Counted from the first letter of the stretch, positions 44,006 to 54,043 are shown. The stretch: 64,000 nt of DNA from Lachnospiraceae bacterium (GCA_017399685.1 JAFQBM010000040.1:248001-312000), one strand, 5' to 3'. Notes: generated by a model not told the origin, from the sequence alone. Made by a program: numbers and translations.

Positions 44006-44770
44006 ATGAATAAAATGAATGTGGTTTTAGCAGATTATAATCAGTCAAGCCTTGAAAAAATGAATGAGTTTTTGCAGATGGAAAAGGGGTATGAAGTTAT
44101 TTTAAGTGCTTCTACTGGTTCAGAGGTGCTGGAGTTTTTAAAAAAGTATAAAACAGATATTTTGATTCTAAATGCCGTTTTACCTACCCTTGATGGAGTG
44201 GGTGTAATAGAAAAATTACAAAGCCATAACATTGAAGTAGGAGAAATTATTTTAATTGCATCAAAAGGACAGATTGAATTTTTAAGAGAATTTCCAGAAT
44301 TAAAAGATATCAAATTTTTAATTGGAGATTATTCAAAAGAACAGTTTCTTGAAATATTAAGTGAAAATAAAAACAATCCTGCTTTCATTCCAACAGAAGA
44401 AATGGATGCCCATCAGCTGGAGATTATTGTAACAAATATGATACATGAAATCGGAGTTCCGGCACATATAAAAGGCTACCAATATTTACGAAGTGCTATT
44501 ATAATGGCAGTAAATGATATGGATATATTAAATTCCATTACCAAGCAGCTTTATCCTTCCATAGCAAAAATCCATAAAACTACTTCCTCTAGAGTGGAAC
44601 GTGCGATTCGTCATGCCATCGAGGTAGCATGGGGCAGAGGAAAAGTAGAAGTGATAGATGATTTGTTTGGTTATACCATCAATGCAGGAAAAGGAAAACC
44701 TACCAATTCTGAATTTATTGCATTGATTGCGGATAAAATTCGATTGGAAAATAAGAAAAAATCTGCATAA
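44006..44770 (+). CDS. spo0A: Spo0A-like regulator, copy 1, receiver without phospho-acceptor
   Basis: 254 residues from ATG 44006 (ATG 43994 possible). The C-terminal Spo0A domain is complete and close to B. subtilis ([53 protein letters not shown]). The receiver is degenerate. The phospho-acceptor Asp is Asn (ILILNAVLP instead of LVLDIIMP), the second N-terminal Asp is Tyr (LADYN), the Thr/Ser switch position reads Ala, and the conserved Lys (ILKP) is Gly. It therefore cannot be phosphorylated by the standard relay. It may bind 0A boxes constitutively or respond to another signal. The loss is read directly; the consequences are inferred. Confidence 0.9.
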   Translation: MNKMNVVLADYNQSSLEKMNEFLQMEKGYEVILSASTGSEVLEFLKKYKTDILILNAVLPTLDGVGVIEKLQSHNIEVGEIILIASKGQIEFLREFPELKDIKFLIGDYSKEQFLEILSENKNNPAFIPTEEMDAHQLEIIVTNMIHEIGVPAHIKGYQYLRSAIIMAVNDMDILNSITKQLYPSIAKIHKTTSSRVERAIRHAIEVAWGRGKVEVIDDLFGYTINAGKGKPTNSEFIALIADKIRLENKKKSA

Positions 44771-44812
44771 TGAAATAGTAGGAAAGTATATTTAGAAAGG
44801 GAAGGCAGTGAA

Positions 44813-44845
44813 ATGCCAATAGAAAAAAATGTTTGTTATGAATGA
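44813..44845 (+). CDS. Possible 10-codon leader ORF before Spo0A copy 2
   Basis: ATG 44813 follows AAAGGGAAGG, the only good ribosome-binding site here, and encodes MPIEKNVCYE before TGA. The Spo0A copy 2 frame opens at ATG 44829 inside it (+1), with no site of its own. A run of seven A (44823-44829) lies at the frame overlap. It may couple translation or allow slippage. Confidence 0.35.
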   Translation: MPIEKNVCYE

Positions 44846-45638
44846 AGAAATGAATCGTCAGATTAAAATTTTAGTTGCACAAACGGACAATGATTTAATA
44901 AAAGAGTTAAAAGACAATGGAAAGAAAAAAATAGAAGAGGCTTTAGGCAAGGAAACCATAATTGCTTTTGTAAAAGATGGACACGAATTAATTGAGGTTA
45001 ATCAATCTTTTCAGCCGGATATGATTTTAATGGATATTGTTCTTCCAAAACTGGACGGAATCGGAGCTTTGGAACAATGGAATCAAACCAAAGAAACTGG
45101 ACAAAAGATTATGGTATTATCTGCAGTTACCACGAAAAGTATGATTGAAAGCGTATTTCATTTGGGTGCAGTACATTATTTGATTAAACCTGTAGAGTAT
45201 GACATTATATGGAAAAGAATGATTCAAATCCTTGAGAGAAACCAAAAAATGAAAGAACAAGAAGATAATAATATAAAACACTATCAATTAGAGCAGAAAG
45301 TAACAGACATGATTCTTGAAATTGGCATACCTGCACATATCAAGGGATATCAGTATATCCGAGAGGGTATTATGATGGCAGTAAATGACGAAAACATGTT
45401 GAATTATATTACGAAACTGCTATATCCAACCATAGCCAAAAAATATAAAACTACCTCTTCCAGTGTTGAACGTGCCATTCGACATGCCATTGATGTGGCA
45501 TTCCACAGAGGAAAAATGGAAATGTTAGAGAACATGTTTGGTTATGCCATGCATTGTGGAAAAGGAAAACCAACCAATTCAGAATTTATCGCATTGCTGG
45601 CGGACCGTATTCGATTAGAAAAGAAAAATGCATCATAA
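44829..45638 (+). CDS. Spo0A-like regulator, copy 2, receiver with phospho-acceptor
   Basis: 269 residues (start uncertain; ATG 44838 and 44850 are alternatives). The receiver keeps the phospho-acceptor (ILMDIVLPKLDG), Ser (VLSAV) and Lys (YLIKP), but the N-terminal acidic pair is QT (ILVAQTDND), weakening Mg binding. The DNA-binding domain is conserved, but the recognition helix reads [18 protein letters not shown], with Ser where Spo0A has Arg. The protein is a diverged tandem paralogue of copy 1. It may be phosphorylated poorly and prefer altered 0A boxes. Which copy, if either, is the master sporulation regulator is unknown. Confidence 0.88.
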   Translation: MFVMNEEMNRQIKILVAQTDNDLIKELKDNGKKKIEEALGKETIIAFVKDGHELIEVNQSFQPDMILMDIVLPKLDGIGALEQWNQTKETGQKIMVLSAVTTKSMIESVFHLGAVHYLIKPVEYDIIWKRMIQILERNQKMKEQEDNNIKHYQLEQKVTDMILEIGIPAHIKGYQYIREGIMMAVNDENMLNYITKLLYPTIAKKYKTTSSSVERAIRHAIDVAFHRGKMEMLENMFGYAMHCGKGKPTNSEFIALLADRIRLEKKNAS

Positions 45639-45955
45639 GTATATGAGAAATGAGATGATAGTTTATTCAAGATTTGAAAAAGATGTGATTTTCAAATCAA
45701 AAGATTTATTAAAAATAAATTCCTCCCTTTTTTTATTGCGAGTATAGATGAGTCTCATATAATCTTTGCACATAAAAAGATATAAAAAATTGTGAACTTT
45801 TATTTCTTTATTTCCGTTAGAAAAATGTTTATATTTTACTTATTTTATGGTATAATGAGGTAAATTTTATTTGATAAAAGATGATATTTTGAAATAAATT
45901 GAACAAATGTTGATATAACGGATACTTAAAATAGTGATAAGTTCGGGAGGTAAGA
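45639..45955. promoter_or_regulatory. AT-rich intergenic region before glgA
   Basis: No gene. A hairpin GATTTGAAAA/TTTTCAAATC (45671-45698) follows the Spo0A pair but lacks a U-run, so it is a weak terminator. TGGTATAAT (45848-45856) is an extended -10 that may start glgA transcription about 100 bases before its ATG. Nothing else was recognised. Confidence 0.5.
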
Positions 45956-47401
45956 ATGAAACGTGTATTATTTGTTGCATCCGAATGCGTGCCATTTATT
46001 AAAACAGGTGGGCTCGCTGATGTAATAGGTGCACTCCCTAAAATGATGAATCGTAATGAATATGATATTAGGGTATTTCTTCCATTTTACACCTGCATTC
46101 CTCAGGAATTAAGGGATGAAGCAGAGTTTGTAACCCATTTTTATATGAATTTTACAGGAAGAGATGAATACGTTGGCATTAAGCAGATGCTATATGAAGG
46201 AATACCATTTTATTTTATTGATAACGAATATTATTTTTCAGGAATGACTCCTTATACTAATATATATGATGATGTTTGGAAGTTTAGTTTTTTTTGTAAA
46301 GCAGTTTTATACAGTCTGCCTAAGGTAGAATTTAAACCAGATATTATTCATTGCCATGACTGGCAGACTTCTTTGATGCCGGTGTATATTAAGATTGATT
46401 TGGCAAGCTATATGTTTTATCAGAAGATGAAGACAGTACTTACAATTCATAATCTGGAATTTAAGGGATGTTGCAGGATGGAAGTGCTGCGTACCATATT
46501 AGGATATTCAGATACTTTGATTAATAATGGTAATTTTGAACTGGATGGTGGCGGTTCCATGCTGAAAGCAGGAATTGTATATGCAGATTATATATCTACA
46601 GTAAGTGAAACTTATGCCAAAGAAATTCAGACTCATTATTATGGAGAGAATCTGGCACAGTTATTGATTTCCAGAAGTGATAGTCTTAGGGGAATTATTA
46701 ATGGGGTGGATTATGGAATCTATGACCCGGTACATGATAAGTTTATCAAAGAACGCTATGATATCGAAACTGTAAAGGAAAATAAGGTAAAAAACAAAGA
46801 AGAACTACAAAGACGTTTTGGTGTAGAAGTGAATCAGGATAAATTTGTGGTAGGCTTTATTTCAAGATTAACAGAACAAAAAGGAATCGATTTGATACAG
46901 CAGGTTATGAACGAAATTTGCATGGAAGATATCCAGTTTTTCGTTCTTGGAACGGGAGAAAGACGATATGAAGATAAATTTCGTCAGTTTGCCAGCCAAT
47001 ATCCTAAAAATGTTGTGGCAAATATTTGTTATTCCGAAGAACTTGCACATATGATGTATGCTGGCTGTGACGCGTTATTAATGCCATCCAGATTTGAGCC
47101 TTGTGGTTTATGCCAGCTTATGAGTTTTCGTTATGGAACGATTCCTATCGTAAGGGAGACCGGAGGATTAAAAGATACTGTCATAGATTATAACAAAAAT
47201 GAGCAGGAGGGAAATGGATTTTCTTTTGCACAATATAATTCCTATGATATGTTATATGCGATTCGTCATGCGAAGATTATTTTTACAGCTTATAAAGATT
47301 TGTGGTTACAGATGATGAAGAGGGGAATGGCGCTGGATTATTCCTGGTCAGCATCCACCAGAAAATATGAAAAATTATATGATGAAATATTAGAAAGTTA
47401 A
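45956..47401 (+). CDS. glgA: Glycogen synthase (ADP-glucose type)
   Basis: 481 residues, GT5 family. Adds glucose from ADP-glucose to alpha-1,4-glucan. The substrate loop KTGGLADVIGALPK is at residues 16-29; SRLTEQKGIDL and the C-terminal MPSRFEPCGLCQLMSFRYG with the catalytic Glu are present. It is alone, not in a glg operon. GGGAGG before the ATG. Confidence 0.93.
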   Translation: MKRVLFVASECVPFIKTGGLADVIGALPKMMNRNEYDIRVFLPFYTCIPQELRDEAEFVTHFYMNFTGRDEYVGIKQMLYEGIPFYFIDNEYYFSGMTPYTNIYDDVWKFSFFCKAVLYSLPKVEFKPDIIHCHDWQTSLMPVYIKIDLASYMFYQKMKTVLTIHNLEFKGCCRMEVLRTILGYSDTLINNGNFELDGGGSMLKAGIVYADYISTVSETYAKEIQTHYYGENLAQLLISRSDSLRGIINGVDYGIYDPVHDKFIKERYDIETVKENKVKNKEELQRRFGVEVNQDKFVVGFISRLTEQKGIDLIQQVMNEICMEDIQFFVLGTGERRYEDKFRQFASQYPKNVVANICYSEELAHMMYAGCDALLMPSRFEPCGLCQLMSFRYGTIPIVRETGGLKDTVIDYNKNEQEGNGFSFAQYNSYDMLYAIRHAKIIFTAYKDLWLQMMKRGMALDYSWSASTRKYEKLYDEILES

Positions 47402-47425
47402 GAAGTTTCGGCTTCTTAACTTTTT
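47395..47425 (+). terminator. Terminator of glgA
   Basis: AAGTTAAGAAG pairs with CTTCTTAACTT (11 bp, 6-base loop), then TTT; the stem includes the glgA stop codon. Confidence 0.85.
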
Positions 47426-47460
47426 ATTTACCAGGAAATTTTGCAAACTCCCTGGTAAAT
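47426..47460 (-). terminator. Terminator of rqcH (minus strand)
   Basis: ATTTACCAGG pairs with CCTGGTAAAT (10 bp); on the minus strand the stem is followed by AAAAAGTT rather than U, so it works weakly. It is placed directly after the convergent minus-strand gene. Confidence 0.45.
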
Positions 47461-47472
47461 AAAAAATAGACC

Positions 47473-49221
47473 TTAATTATCTTCAATTAATTCAATCCCT
47501 GTAATATCAGGCTCAATTAACATGGAATAGTTGGTGTGGTAAATAACAAATCCTGGTTTGCTGGCAGGAGGTCTTTTTAGATTCTTTTTTCTGGTATAGT
47601 CAATTTCTACCTTTGGTGCGGTTCTTCCACTTGAGTAATAAGCTGCAAGACGTGCAGCCTGTTCATAAACGGAATCAGGTATTTCTTCTTTTCCCTCCGT
47701 TTTTAAAATGACATGGGAACCAGGCATTCCTTTTGAATGAAACCATAGGTCATTTCCTGTAGCAAAAGAAAAAGATAATTCATCGTTTTGGAAGTTATTT
47801 TTTCCAACATAAATGTGAAATCCTTCTTTGGTAAGGTAATGGAATGGTTTACTTTTTGGCGCATTCTTCTTACCTTTTGGTCCCTTTTTCTTGATATATC
47901 CATAATCCATTAATTCCTGTTTTACCTGGATTAAATCCGTTTCCTGCAGGGCAATGTCCAAAGAAGTTTTTATGGAAAGCAAATGTTCTAATTCAGATTT
48001 TGATTCCACCGTAAGCTCTGTTAATGCCTCATAGGTACGTTTTAGCTTATTATATTTTTCAAAGTATCTTTTTGCATTGTCAATAGGAGAAAGGGTAGCA
48101 TCCAAAGGAATGGTAATTTCCTCATTGGTATAATAATTTATGGTAGTGAAAGAAGACTCACCCTCGGAAATTTCATAACCATAAGTAGTAAGAAGTTCTC
48201 CGTAAATCTTATATTTTTCCCGTTTTTCCGTATCCTTTAACTGAGCCAGTTGTAAATCATATTTTTTACTGGTACGTTCAATGGCGTTGGCAACAATTTT
48301 TCGTAAATCCGTGGATTTTTGACGAATCTTAGTCACCAGATTTTTTTCATAGTAATAGTGTTCCAGTAAAACCGAAATAGAATCAAAAGTTTTTTGAGAA
48401 TCCAAAGGATAGCTTGAAAATACGGTACTGGAAAAATCTTTTGGCTTGTTTCCTTCCAGAAAAATAGAAGGTTTAAATTCCTCATTTTTAATACTTATTG
48501 CAAAAGAGGAAAGAACATGAAATAAATTTTCCTGTTTTTCAGTAGGCAGGTCTGAAAAAGAAGCTCTTTCCTCTATTTTAGCACGATAACAAAGTTCCTG
48601 GGCGAGTGCCGGGCTGATACCGGAAAAAGAGGTATAGATTGCTTTGGAACAAGGTAACGGGAGAGTTAAAATCTGGGTAGTAAAATAATCCCGGCTTAAT
48701 TCTAAAATGCTGGTTTTTCCTTGGTTTGGAGGAAAATTATAGGTTCTTCCAGGGAGTACTTCACGAACAGAACTGACAGAAAAACCAATGTGTTTGATAC
48801 TGTCAATAATCATATCTTTGTCATCTACAAAAATAATATTGCTATGTTTTCCCATTAATTCAATGATGAGTTTCTTTTGACAAACGTCCCCCATTTCATT
48901 TAAATGCTCTATGGTAAAGATTACAATACGCTCCATTTGTGGCTGCTCAATGGAAACAATTCTTCCGTTTCCGATGTGTTTGCGAAGCAGCATACAAAAA
49001 TTCGGTGCGGTTTGTGGATTGGATTTTTGTGAATTACTTAAATAGACAAAAGGAAGAGAGGCGTTTGCAGATAAGAACAAACGGTAATTCTCTTTATTAT
49101 TTTTTACGATGAAAACAAGCTCATCATTTTCTGGTTGATAAATTTTATAAATACGGCCGTTTAATATAGTGTGGTTTAATTCAGATACCACATTCGATAA
49201 AACGAATCCATCAAAAGCCAT
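47473..49221 (-). CDS. rqcH: RqcH/NFACT-family ribosome rescue factor
   Basis: 582 residues. RqcH binds obstructed 50S subunits and directs addition of alanine tails for degradation; older annotations call it a fibronectin-binding protein. The start MAFDGFVLSNVV is the family start, with AAAGGAG upstream on the minus strand; the frame is open for 41 more codons, which I reject. NFACT-N, coiled coils (about 350-440) and the NFACT-R domain (YVGKNNFQNDELSF ... GNDLWFHSKGMPGSHVIL) are in order. Confidence 0.93.
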   Translation of the reverse strand: MAFDGFVLSNVVSELNHTILNGRIYKIYQPENDELVFIVKNNKENYRLFLSANASLPFVYLSNSQKSNPQTAPNFCMLLRKHIGNGRIVSIEQPQMERIVIFTIEHLNEMGDVCQKKLIIELMGKHSNIIFVDDKDMIIDSIKHIGFSVSSVREVLPGRTYNFPPNQGKTSILELSRDYFTTQILTLPLPCSKAIYTSFSGISPALAQELCYRAKIEERASFSDLPTEKQENLFHVLSSFAISIKNEEFKPSIFLEGNKPKDFSSTVFSSYPLDSQKTFDSISVLLEHYYYEKNLVTKIRQKSTDLRKIVANAIERTSKKYDLQLAQLKDTEKREKYKIYGELLTTYGYEISEGESSFTTINYYTNEEITIPLDATLSPIDNAKRYFEKYNKLKRTYEALTELTVESKSELEHLLSIKTSLDIALQETDLIQVKQELMDYGYIKKKGPKGKKNAPKSKPFHYLTKEGFHIYVGKNNFQNDELSFSFATGNDLWFHSKGMPGSHVILKTEGKEEIPDSVYEQAARLAAYYSSGRTAPKVEIDYTRKKNLKRPPASKPGFVIYHTNYSMLIEPDITGIELIEDN

Positions 49222-49438
49222 GTCGAAAACTCCTTTCGGTTTTTGTGATTGCAAAACTGTAATTAGTGAATGAAAAGAATAAAACAATAAAATAATGTTG
49301 AAGCCGATTTGTCGCTGTTTACGGTGAACAGTAACAGACATCATGTCATATGGTTAAGTATAACAAAAAAAGTAATTTATTAAAAGAGAAAAATGTGGTA
49401 CAATAATCCAAGAATGAATATGGAAAGGAAGTCTATGA
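49222..49438. promoter_or_regulatory. Divergent region between rqcH and the M16 peptidase gene
   Basis: No gene. It contains one copy of the dispersed sequence GTGAACAGTAAC (49324-49335), seen in complement at 33848. Both promoters must lie here; no clear -35/-10 pair was chosen. A four-codon ATG frame (49435) overlaps the M16 start. Confidence 0.4.
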
Positions 49439-52363
49439 ATGAAGTATAGCGTAGGACAGGAATTAGGAAAATATAAGATTCTTTCAATAGAAGATTTACC
49501 AGAGCAAAATGCAGTAGGATACCGCTTAGAACATGTAAAAACCAAAGCAAAGGTGGCAGTGATATCCTGCGATGATAATAATAAAGTATTTGGCATTGGA
49601 TTTCGAACACCACCAAAGGATTCCACAGGAGTACCACATATTATTGAACACACTGTATTATGTGGTTCAAAGAAATATCCATCTAAGGATCCTTTTGTAG
49701 AACTGGCGAAGGGATCTCTTAACTCCTTTTTAAATGCCATGACATATCCGGATAAAACCATTTATCCGATTGCGAGTTATAATGATAAGGATTTTCATAA
49801 CTTGATGGATGTATATCTGGATGCAGTGTTCCATCCTAATATTTATAAAAGAAAGGAAATCTTTAAGCAGGAAGGCTGGCATTATGATTTGGAAAGCCTG
49901 GAAGGTGAATTGACCTATAACGGTGTAGTTTACAATGAAATGAAAGGTGTATTTTCGTCACCGGATGACCAGCTTACCAGAGCCATTGTAAATTCTTTGT
50001 TTCCAAATACCGCCTATGGGGTGGAATCCGGTGGGGATCCGAGAAACATACCGGAATTAACTTATGAGGACTTTATTCAGTTCCATAAGACCTATTACCA
50101 TCCATCCAATAGTTATATTTATCTGTATGGAGATATGGATTTCGAGAAAGACTTGGAATATATCGATGCAGAGTATTTGGCAGAATTTGATTATCAGGAA
50201 ATCAACTCTGGCATAGGAAAAGAGAAATTATTTACTGAGCCGGTAGAATATAAGGAATACTACTCTGTTTCTGATGAAGAGGAAGAAAAAACCGAATATT
50301 ATTATAGTTATAATGTGGTGATTGATGAAAGCGTAAATCAAGAATTATATCTGGCATTTCAAATATTGGAATATGCCTTATTATGTGTTCCGGGAGCACC
50401 ACTAAAACAGAAGTTATTAGATGCTCACTTAGGTAGTGATGTAGACAGCTTTTTTGATAATGGTATTTTACAGCCAATTTTCAGTATTAATATAAAGGGT
50501 GCGAAGAAGGAAGACGAGGCTCGTTTTTATCAGGTATTAGAAGAATCCATGCAGGAACTTATTAACAAAGGCATCTCCAAGAGAAGTCTGATTGCAGCCA
50601 TTAATAATTTTGAGTTTAAGTATAGAGAGGCTAATTTTGGAAGATATCCAAAGGGGCTTATGTATATGCTGAAGATGTATGATTCGTGGCTGTATGATGA
50701 AACAAAACCATTCTTACATTTGAATACAAAAGAAACTTTTGCCTGGTTAAAAGAGCAGTTAGATAAGGGATATTTTGAAGAAATTTTAGGACAATATCTT
50801 CTTAACAATCCGCATAAATCCAAAGTTACCATGATACCTAAGATGGGTTACAATGAAGAAAATGAAGCTATCTTAAAAGAGGAACTCCAAAAGAAGAAAG
50901 ACAGCATGACCAAAGAGCAGTTAGAAGCACTTGTGGAAGATACCAAGGCATTAAAACGATATCAGGAGGAACCATCTTCTAAGGAAGATATTGAAAAGAT
51001 TCCTTTGTTATCCATTGAAGACATTGAGAAGAAAACTCAGAAATTAGTTAATGATGTGAAGGAACAGGCAGGAGTGAAAGTGGTATATCACCCATTGTTC
51101 ACCAATGGAATTTCTTATATTAAACTTAGCTTTTCCATGGATGATTTTTCAAGAGAACAGATTGGTTATGCAACCATTTTGGAGGACTTATTGTTTGAAT
51201 CAGATACGAAGAATTTCTCCTATACAGAATTATCCAATGAGATATTAATTGAAACCGGTGGCATTGGCTTATCCAGCAAGGCGTTGACGGATTATTCAAA
51301 GGGAAAAGAAAGAGTTTTATTTGAGGTAGGTTGTAAATGCTTTGATGATAAAATTCAAAAAGCCTTTGAATTAATGAAGGAAATTATGTTTACTGCGAAG
51401 CTAACGGATACCAAGAAAATAAAGGAGATTATTGGTCGTTCCAAAGCACAAATGCAGGGCAGACTTCTTTCCTCCGGCCATCAAACTGCTTCTCTAAAAG
51501 GTGCAGCCTCTATCAATAAAACATCCTATATCAATGATTTACTTACCGGTGTAGGTTATTATGAATTTATTGAAAATCTGGATAAGAATTTTGAGGAAAA
51601 GAAAGAAGAAATCCTAAAAGGGTTAGAAGAAACGAGAAAAGCTATCTTTGCCAAGGGAAACTTAATCGTGAGTTATATCGGAAACAGTGAAGAACGAGAA
51701 ACTGTAATGGAAAAAGAAATCGCTGCGCTAAACAAGGAATTATGGAAAAGAACGGAAAGCAAGCCGCTGGTATTTGAACCATCTGAAAAAGGTCTTGGAA
51801 TGAAAACAGAAAGCAAGGTACAGTATGCTGCTTTGGTAGGCGACTTTAAGAAGGCAGGGCATGAATATACCGGAGCATTACAAGTATTACAGACCATTTT
51901 TTCCTATGACTATCTTTGGATTCAGATTAGAGTAAAAGGTGGGGCTTACGGTGCCATGTGCAATTTTGCAATGTCAGGAGTCGGATATTTTACTTCTTAC
52001 CGTGATCCGGAATTAGCAAAAACTTATGAAGTTTATGAAAAAGCAGCCCAGTATCTTCGTGATTTTAATATCTCAGACAGGGATATGACGAAATATATTA
52101 TTGGTACCATTGGAAATATCGACGTACCGTTGACACCATTAGCATTGGGAGAAAAGTCATATTATGCATATTTGTCAGGATTAGAAGAAAAGGATTATCA
52201 AAAAACGAGAGATGAGATTTTATCTACGAATGTGGATACCATTCGTTCTTTGGCACCATATATCGAAGCAATTACGAAACATGGGGTATATTGTGCAGTA
52301 GGAAATGAAGGAAAACTTGTAGAAGTAAAAGATCATTTTAAGGATATTGTAAAAATATTTTAA
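49439..52363 (+). CDS. M16C insulinase-type metallopeptidase (PreP-like)
   Basis: 974 residues, the two-halved clamp architecture of presequence-degrading peptidases. The inverted zinc motif HxxEH is visible as HIIEHTVLCGSKKYP near residue 65, with the distal Glu in YNEMKGVF. The C-terminal half has the RVKGGAYGA motif that shapes the active site. It degrades unstructured peptides; in bacteria of this group it is cytoplasmic with no signal peptide here. Transcribed away from rqcH. Confidence 0.93.
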   Translation: MKYSVGQELGKYKILSIEDLPEQNAVGYRLEHVKTKAKVAVISCDDNNKVFGIGFRTPPKDSTGVPHIIEHTVLCGSKKYPSKDPFVELAKGSLNSFLNAMTYPDKTIYPIASYNDKDFHNLMDVYLDAVFHPNIYKRKEIFKQEGWHYDLESLEGELTYNGVVYNEMKGVFSSPDDQLTRAIVNSLFPNTAYGVESGGDPRNIPELTYEDFIQFHKTYYHPSNSYIYLYGDMDFEKDLEYIDAEYLAEFDYQEINSGIGKEKLFTEPVEYKEYYSVSDEEEEKTEYYYSYNVVIDESVNQELYLAFQILEYALLCVPGAPLKQKLLDAHLGSDVDSFFDNGILQPIFSINIKGAKKEDEARFYQVLEESMQELINKGISKRSLIAAINNFEFKYREANFGRYPKGLMYMLKMYDSWLYDETKPFLHLNTKETFAWLKEQLDKGYFEEILGQYLLNNPHKSKVTMIPKMGYNEENEAILKEELQKKKDSMTKEQLEALVEDTKALKRYQEEPSSKEDIEKIPLLSIEDIEKKTQKLVNDVKEQAGVKVVYHPLFTNGISYIKLSFSMDDFSREQIGYATILEDLLFESDTKNFSYTELSNEILIETGGIGLSSKALTDYSKGKERVLFEVGCKCFDDKIQKAFELMKEIMFTAKLTDTKKIKEIIGRSKAQMQGRLLSSGHQTASLKGAASINKTSYINDLLTGVGYYEFIENLDKNFEEKKEEILKGLEETRKAIFAKGNLIVSYIGNSEERETVMEKEIAALNKELWKRTESKPLVFEPSEKGLGMKTESKVQYAALVGDFKKAGHEYTGALQVLQTIFSYDYLWIQIRVKGGAYGAMCNFAMSGVGYFTSYRDPELAKTYEVYEKAAQYLRDFNISDRDMTKYIIGTIGNIDVPLTPLALGEKSYYAYLSGLEEKDYQKTRDEILSTNVDTIRSLAPYIEAITKHGVYCAVGNEGKLVEVKDHFKDIVKIF

Positions 52364-52383
52364 AGGATAAAAAGAGGGAATAT

Positions 52384-53289
52384 ATGAACAAAGAATACAA
52401 GTCAGGTTTTGTAACCATTATTGGACGCCCTAATGTAGGAAAATCAACCTTAATGAATCAGTTGATTGGGCAGAAAATTGCCATTACGTCTAATAAACCA
52501 CAGACTACAAGAAACAGAATACAAACCGTACTAACCAATGAAGAAGGTCAGATTATTTTCCTGGATACTCCTGGAATGATTAAGGCTAAGAATAAATTAG
52601 GGGAGTACATGTTAAACGTTGCCACAAGAACCTTGGAAGAAGTGGATGTGATTTTGTGGATTGTAGAACCTACCAATTTTATTGGAACCTTAGAAGAGTA
52701 TATTATTGAACAGTTGAAAAAAGTTAAAACTCCGGTGATTCTTGGGGTAAATAAAATCGATTCTGTAGGGGAAAAAGAAATCCTGGAAGCGATTTCAACC
52801 TATAAAGATGTCTGCAATATCGCAGAGATTGTTCCGGTTTCTGCAGTAGAAGGAACAGGGACACAAGACTTGATTTCCACCATTATGAAATACTTGCCGG
52901 AAGGACCACAATTTTTTGATGAAGATACCATTACGGATCAGCCGGAACGTCAGATTGTAGCAGAACTAATCCGTGAAAAGGCACTTCGGTGTTTAGATAA
53001 AGAAATTCCTCATGGAATTGCAGTGGTTATTGACAGTATGAAGGAAAGAAAGAAATCTGACATCATAGATATTGATGCTACTATTGTCTGCGAACGGGAT
53101 TCCCATAAGGGAATTATCATAGGAAAACAGGGAGCCATGTTAAAAAAGATTGGTTCCCAGGCAAGAGTAGAGATGGAAAATCTTTTAGATGCTAAAGTGA
53201 ATTTAAAACTTTGGGTAAAAGTTCGAAAAGACTGGCGTGATAATGAGTTGTATTTAAAGAACTACGGATATAATCAAAAGGACTATTAA
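52384..53289 (+). CDS. era: GTPase Era
   Basis: 301 residues. Assists 30S maturation by binding 16S rRNA. G1 GRPNVGKSTLMN, G2 TT in PQTTRNR, G3 DTPG, G4 NKID and G5 SAVEG are present; the KH domain follows (IIIGKQGAMLKKIG). One base separates it from recO. Confidence 0.97.
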   Translation: MNKEYKSGFVTIIGRPNVGKSTLMNQLIGQKIAITSNKPQTTRNRIQTVLTNEEGQIIFLDTPGMIKAKNKLGEYMLNVATRTLEEVDVILWIVEPTNFIGTLEEYIIEQLKKVKTPVILGVNKIDSVGEKEILEAISTYKDVCNIAEIVPVSAVEGTGTQDLISTIMKYLPEGPQFFDEDTITDQPERQIVAELIREKALRCLDKEIPHGIAVVIDSMKERKKSDIIDIDATIVCERDSHKGIIIGKQGAMLKKIGSQARVEMENLLDAKVNLKLWVKVRKDWRDNELYLKNYGYNQKDY

Positions 53290-53290
53290 A

Positions 53291-54043
53291 ATGACGAACC
53301 AGGTAGTTTTAACAGGGATTATTTTGTCGGTATCTTTGGTAGGAGATTATGATAAAAGATTTGTACTTTTAACCAAGGAAAGAGGAAAGATTACGGTTTT
53401 TGCCAGGGGAGCCAGAAGGCAGAAAAGCAATGTTATGGCAGTAACCGAGGCATTTACCTATGGAAGATTTACCTTGTTTGAGGGTAGGGATGCCTACTCT
53501 TTTGTCAGTGCAGAAATAGACGAATATTTTATGTCTGTAAAAGAAGATTTACAGGCAGTGGCTTATGCCTCATATTTTGCAGAATTTGCAGAACACTTAA
53601 CCAGGGAACATCTAAATGAAAAAAATATATTAAAACTTTTGTATCAGACTTTAAGAGTGCTGGGGGCAAAGATTATCGAGTATCCATTGATAAAGTGTAT
53701 CTATGAAATTAAACTTTTAGCATACTATGGATTACAAATGCAGGTTTTTCATTGCGTTTCTTGTGAAAAAGAAGGGGAAAATTTCGTGTTTCGTGCTGAG
53801 AAGGGAGGAATCTGCTGTCCGGATTGTACCAGAGTATCTTTAAAGGAACGTTTTTTAAATACGTCTACGGTTTATACCCTACAGTATATTATTAGTAGCA
53901 ATATAGAGCAGCTTTATTCTTTTAAAGTAACGATGGAAGTTCAAAAAGAATTAGAGTTTATCTGCAAAGAGTATATCAAAGAGTATGTTGATAGAAAGTT
54001 TAAGGCTTTGGAGTTTTTAGAGTGTATCGAAGCATTATCATAG
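53291..54043 (+). CDS. recO: DNA repair protein RecO
   Basis: 250 residues. Loads RecA on gaps with RecFR. An N-terminal OB fold (VVLTGIILSVSLVGDYDKRF), a helical middle and a zinc finger (CVSCEKEG ... CCPDC) are present. The era-recO pairing is common in Firmicutes. Confidence 0.93.
   Translation: MTNQVVLTGIILSVSLVGDYDKRFVLLTKERGKITVFARGARRQKSNVMAVTEAFTYGRFTLFEGRDAYSFVSAEIDEYFMSVKEDLQAVAYASYFAEFAEHLTREHLNEKNILKLLYQTLRVLGAKIIEYPLIKCIYEIKLLAYYGLQMQVFHCVSCEKEGENFVFRAEKGGICCPDCTRVSLKERFLNTSTVYTLQYIISSNIEQLYSFKVTMEVQKELEFICKEYIKEYVDRKFKALEFLECIEALS

Noticed and set aside
49222-49344. N-terminal extension of RqcH by 41 codons
   Set aside because: The extension has no family similarity and the ATG at 49221 has AAAGGAG and the conserved MAFDG start.
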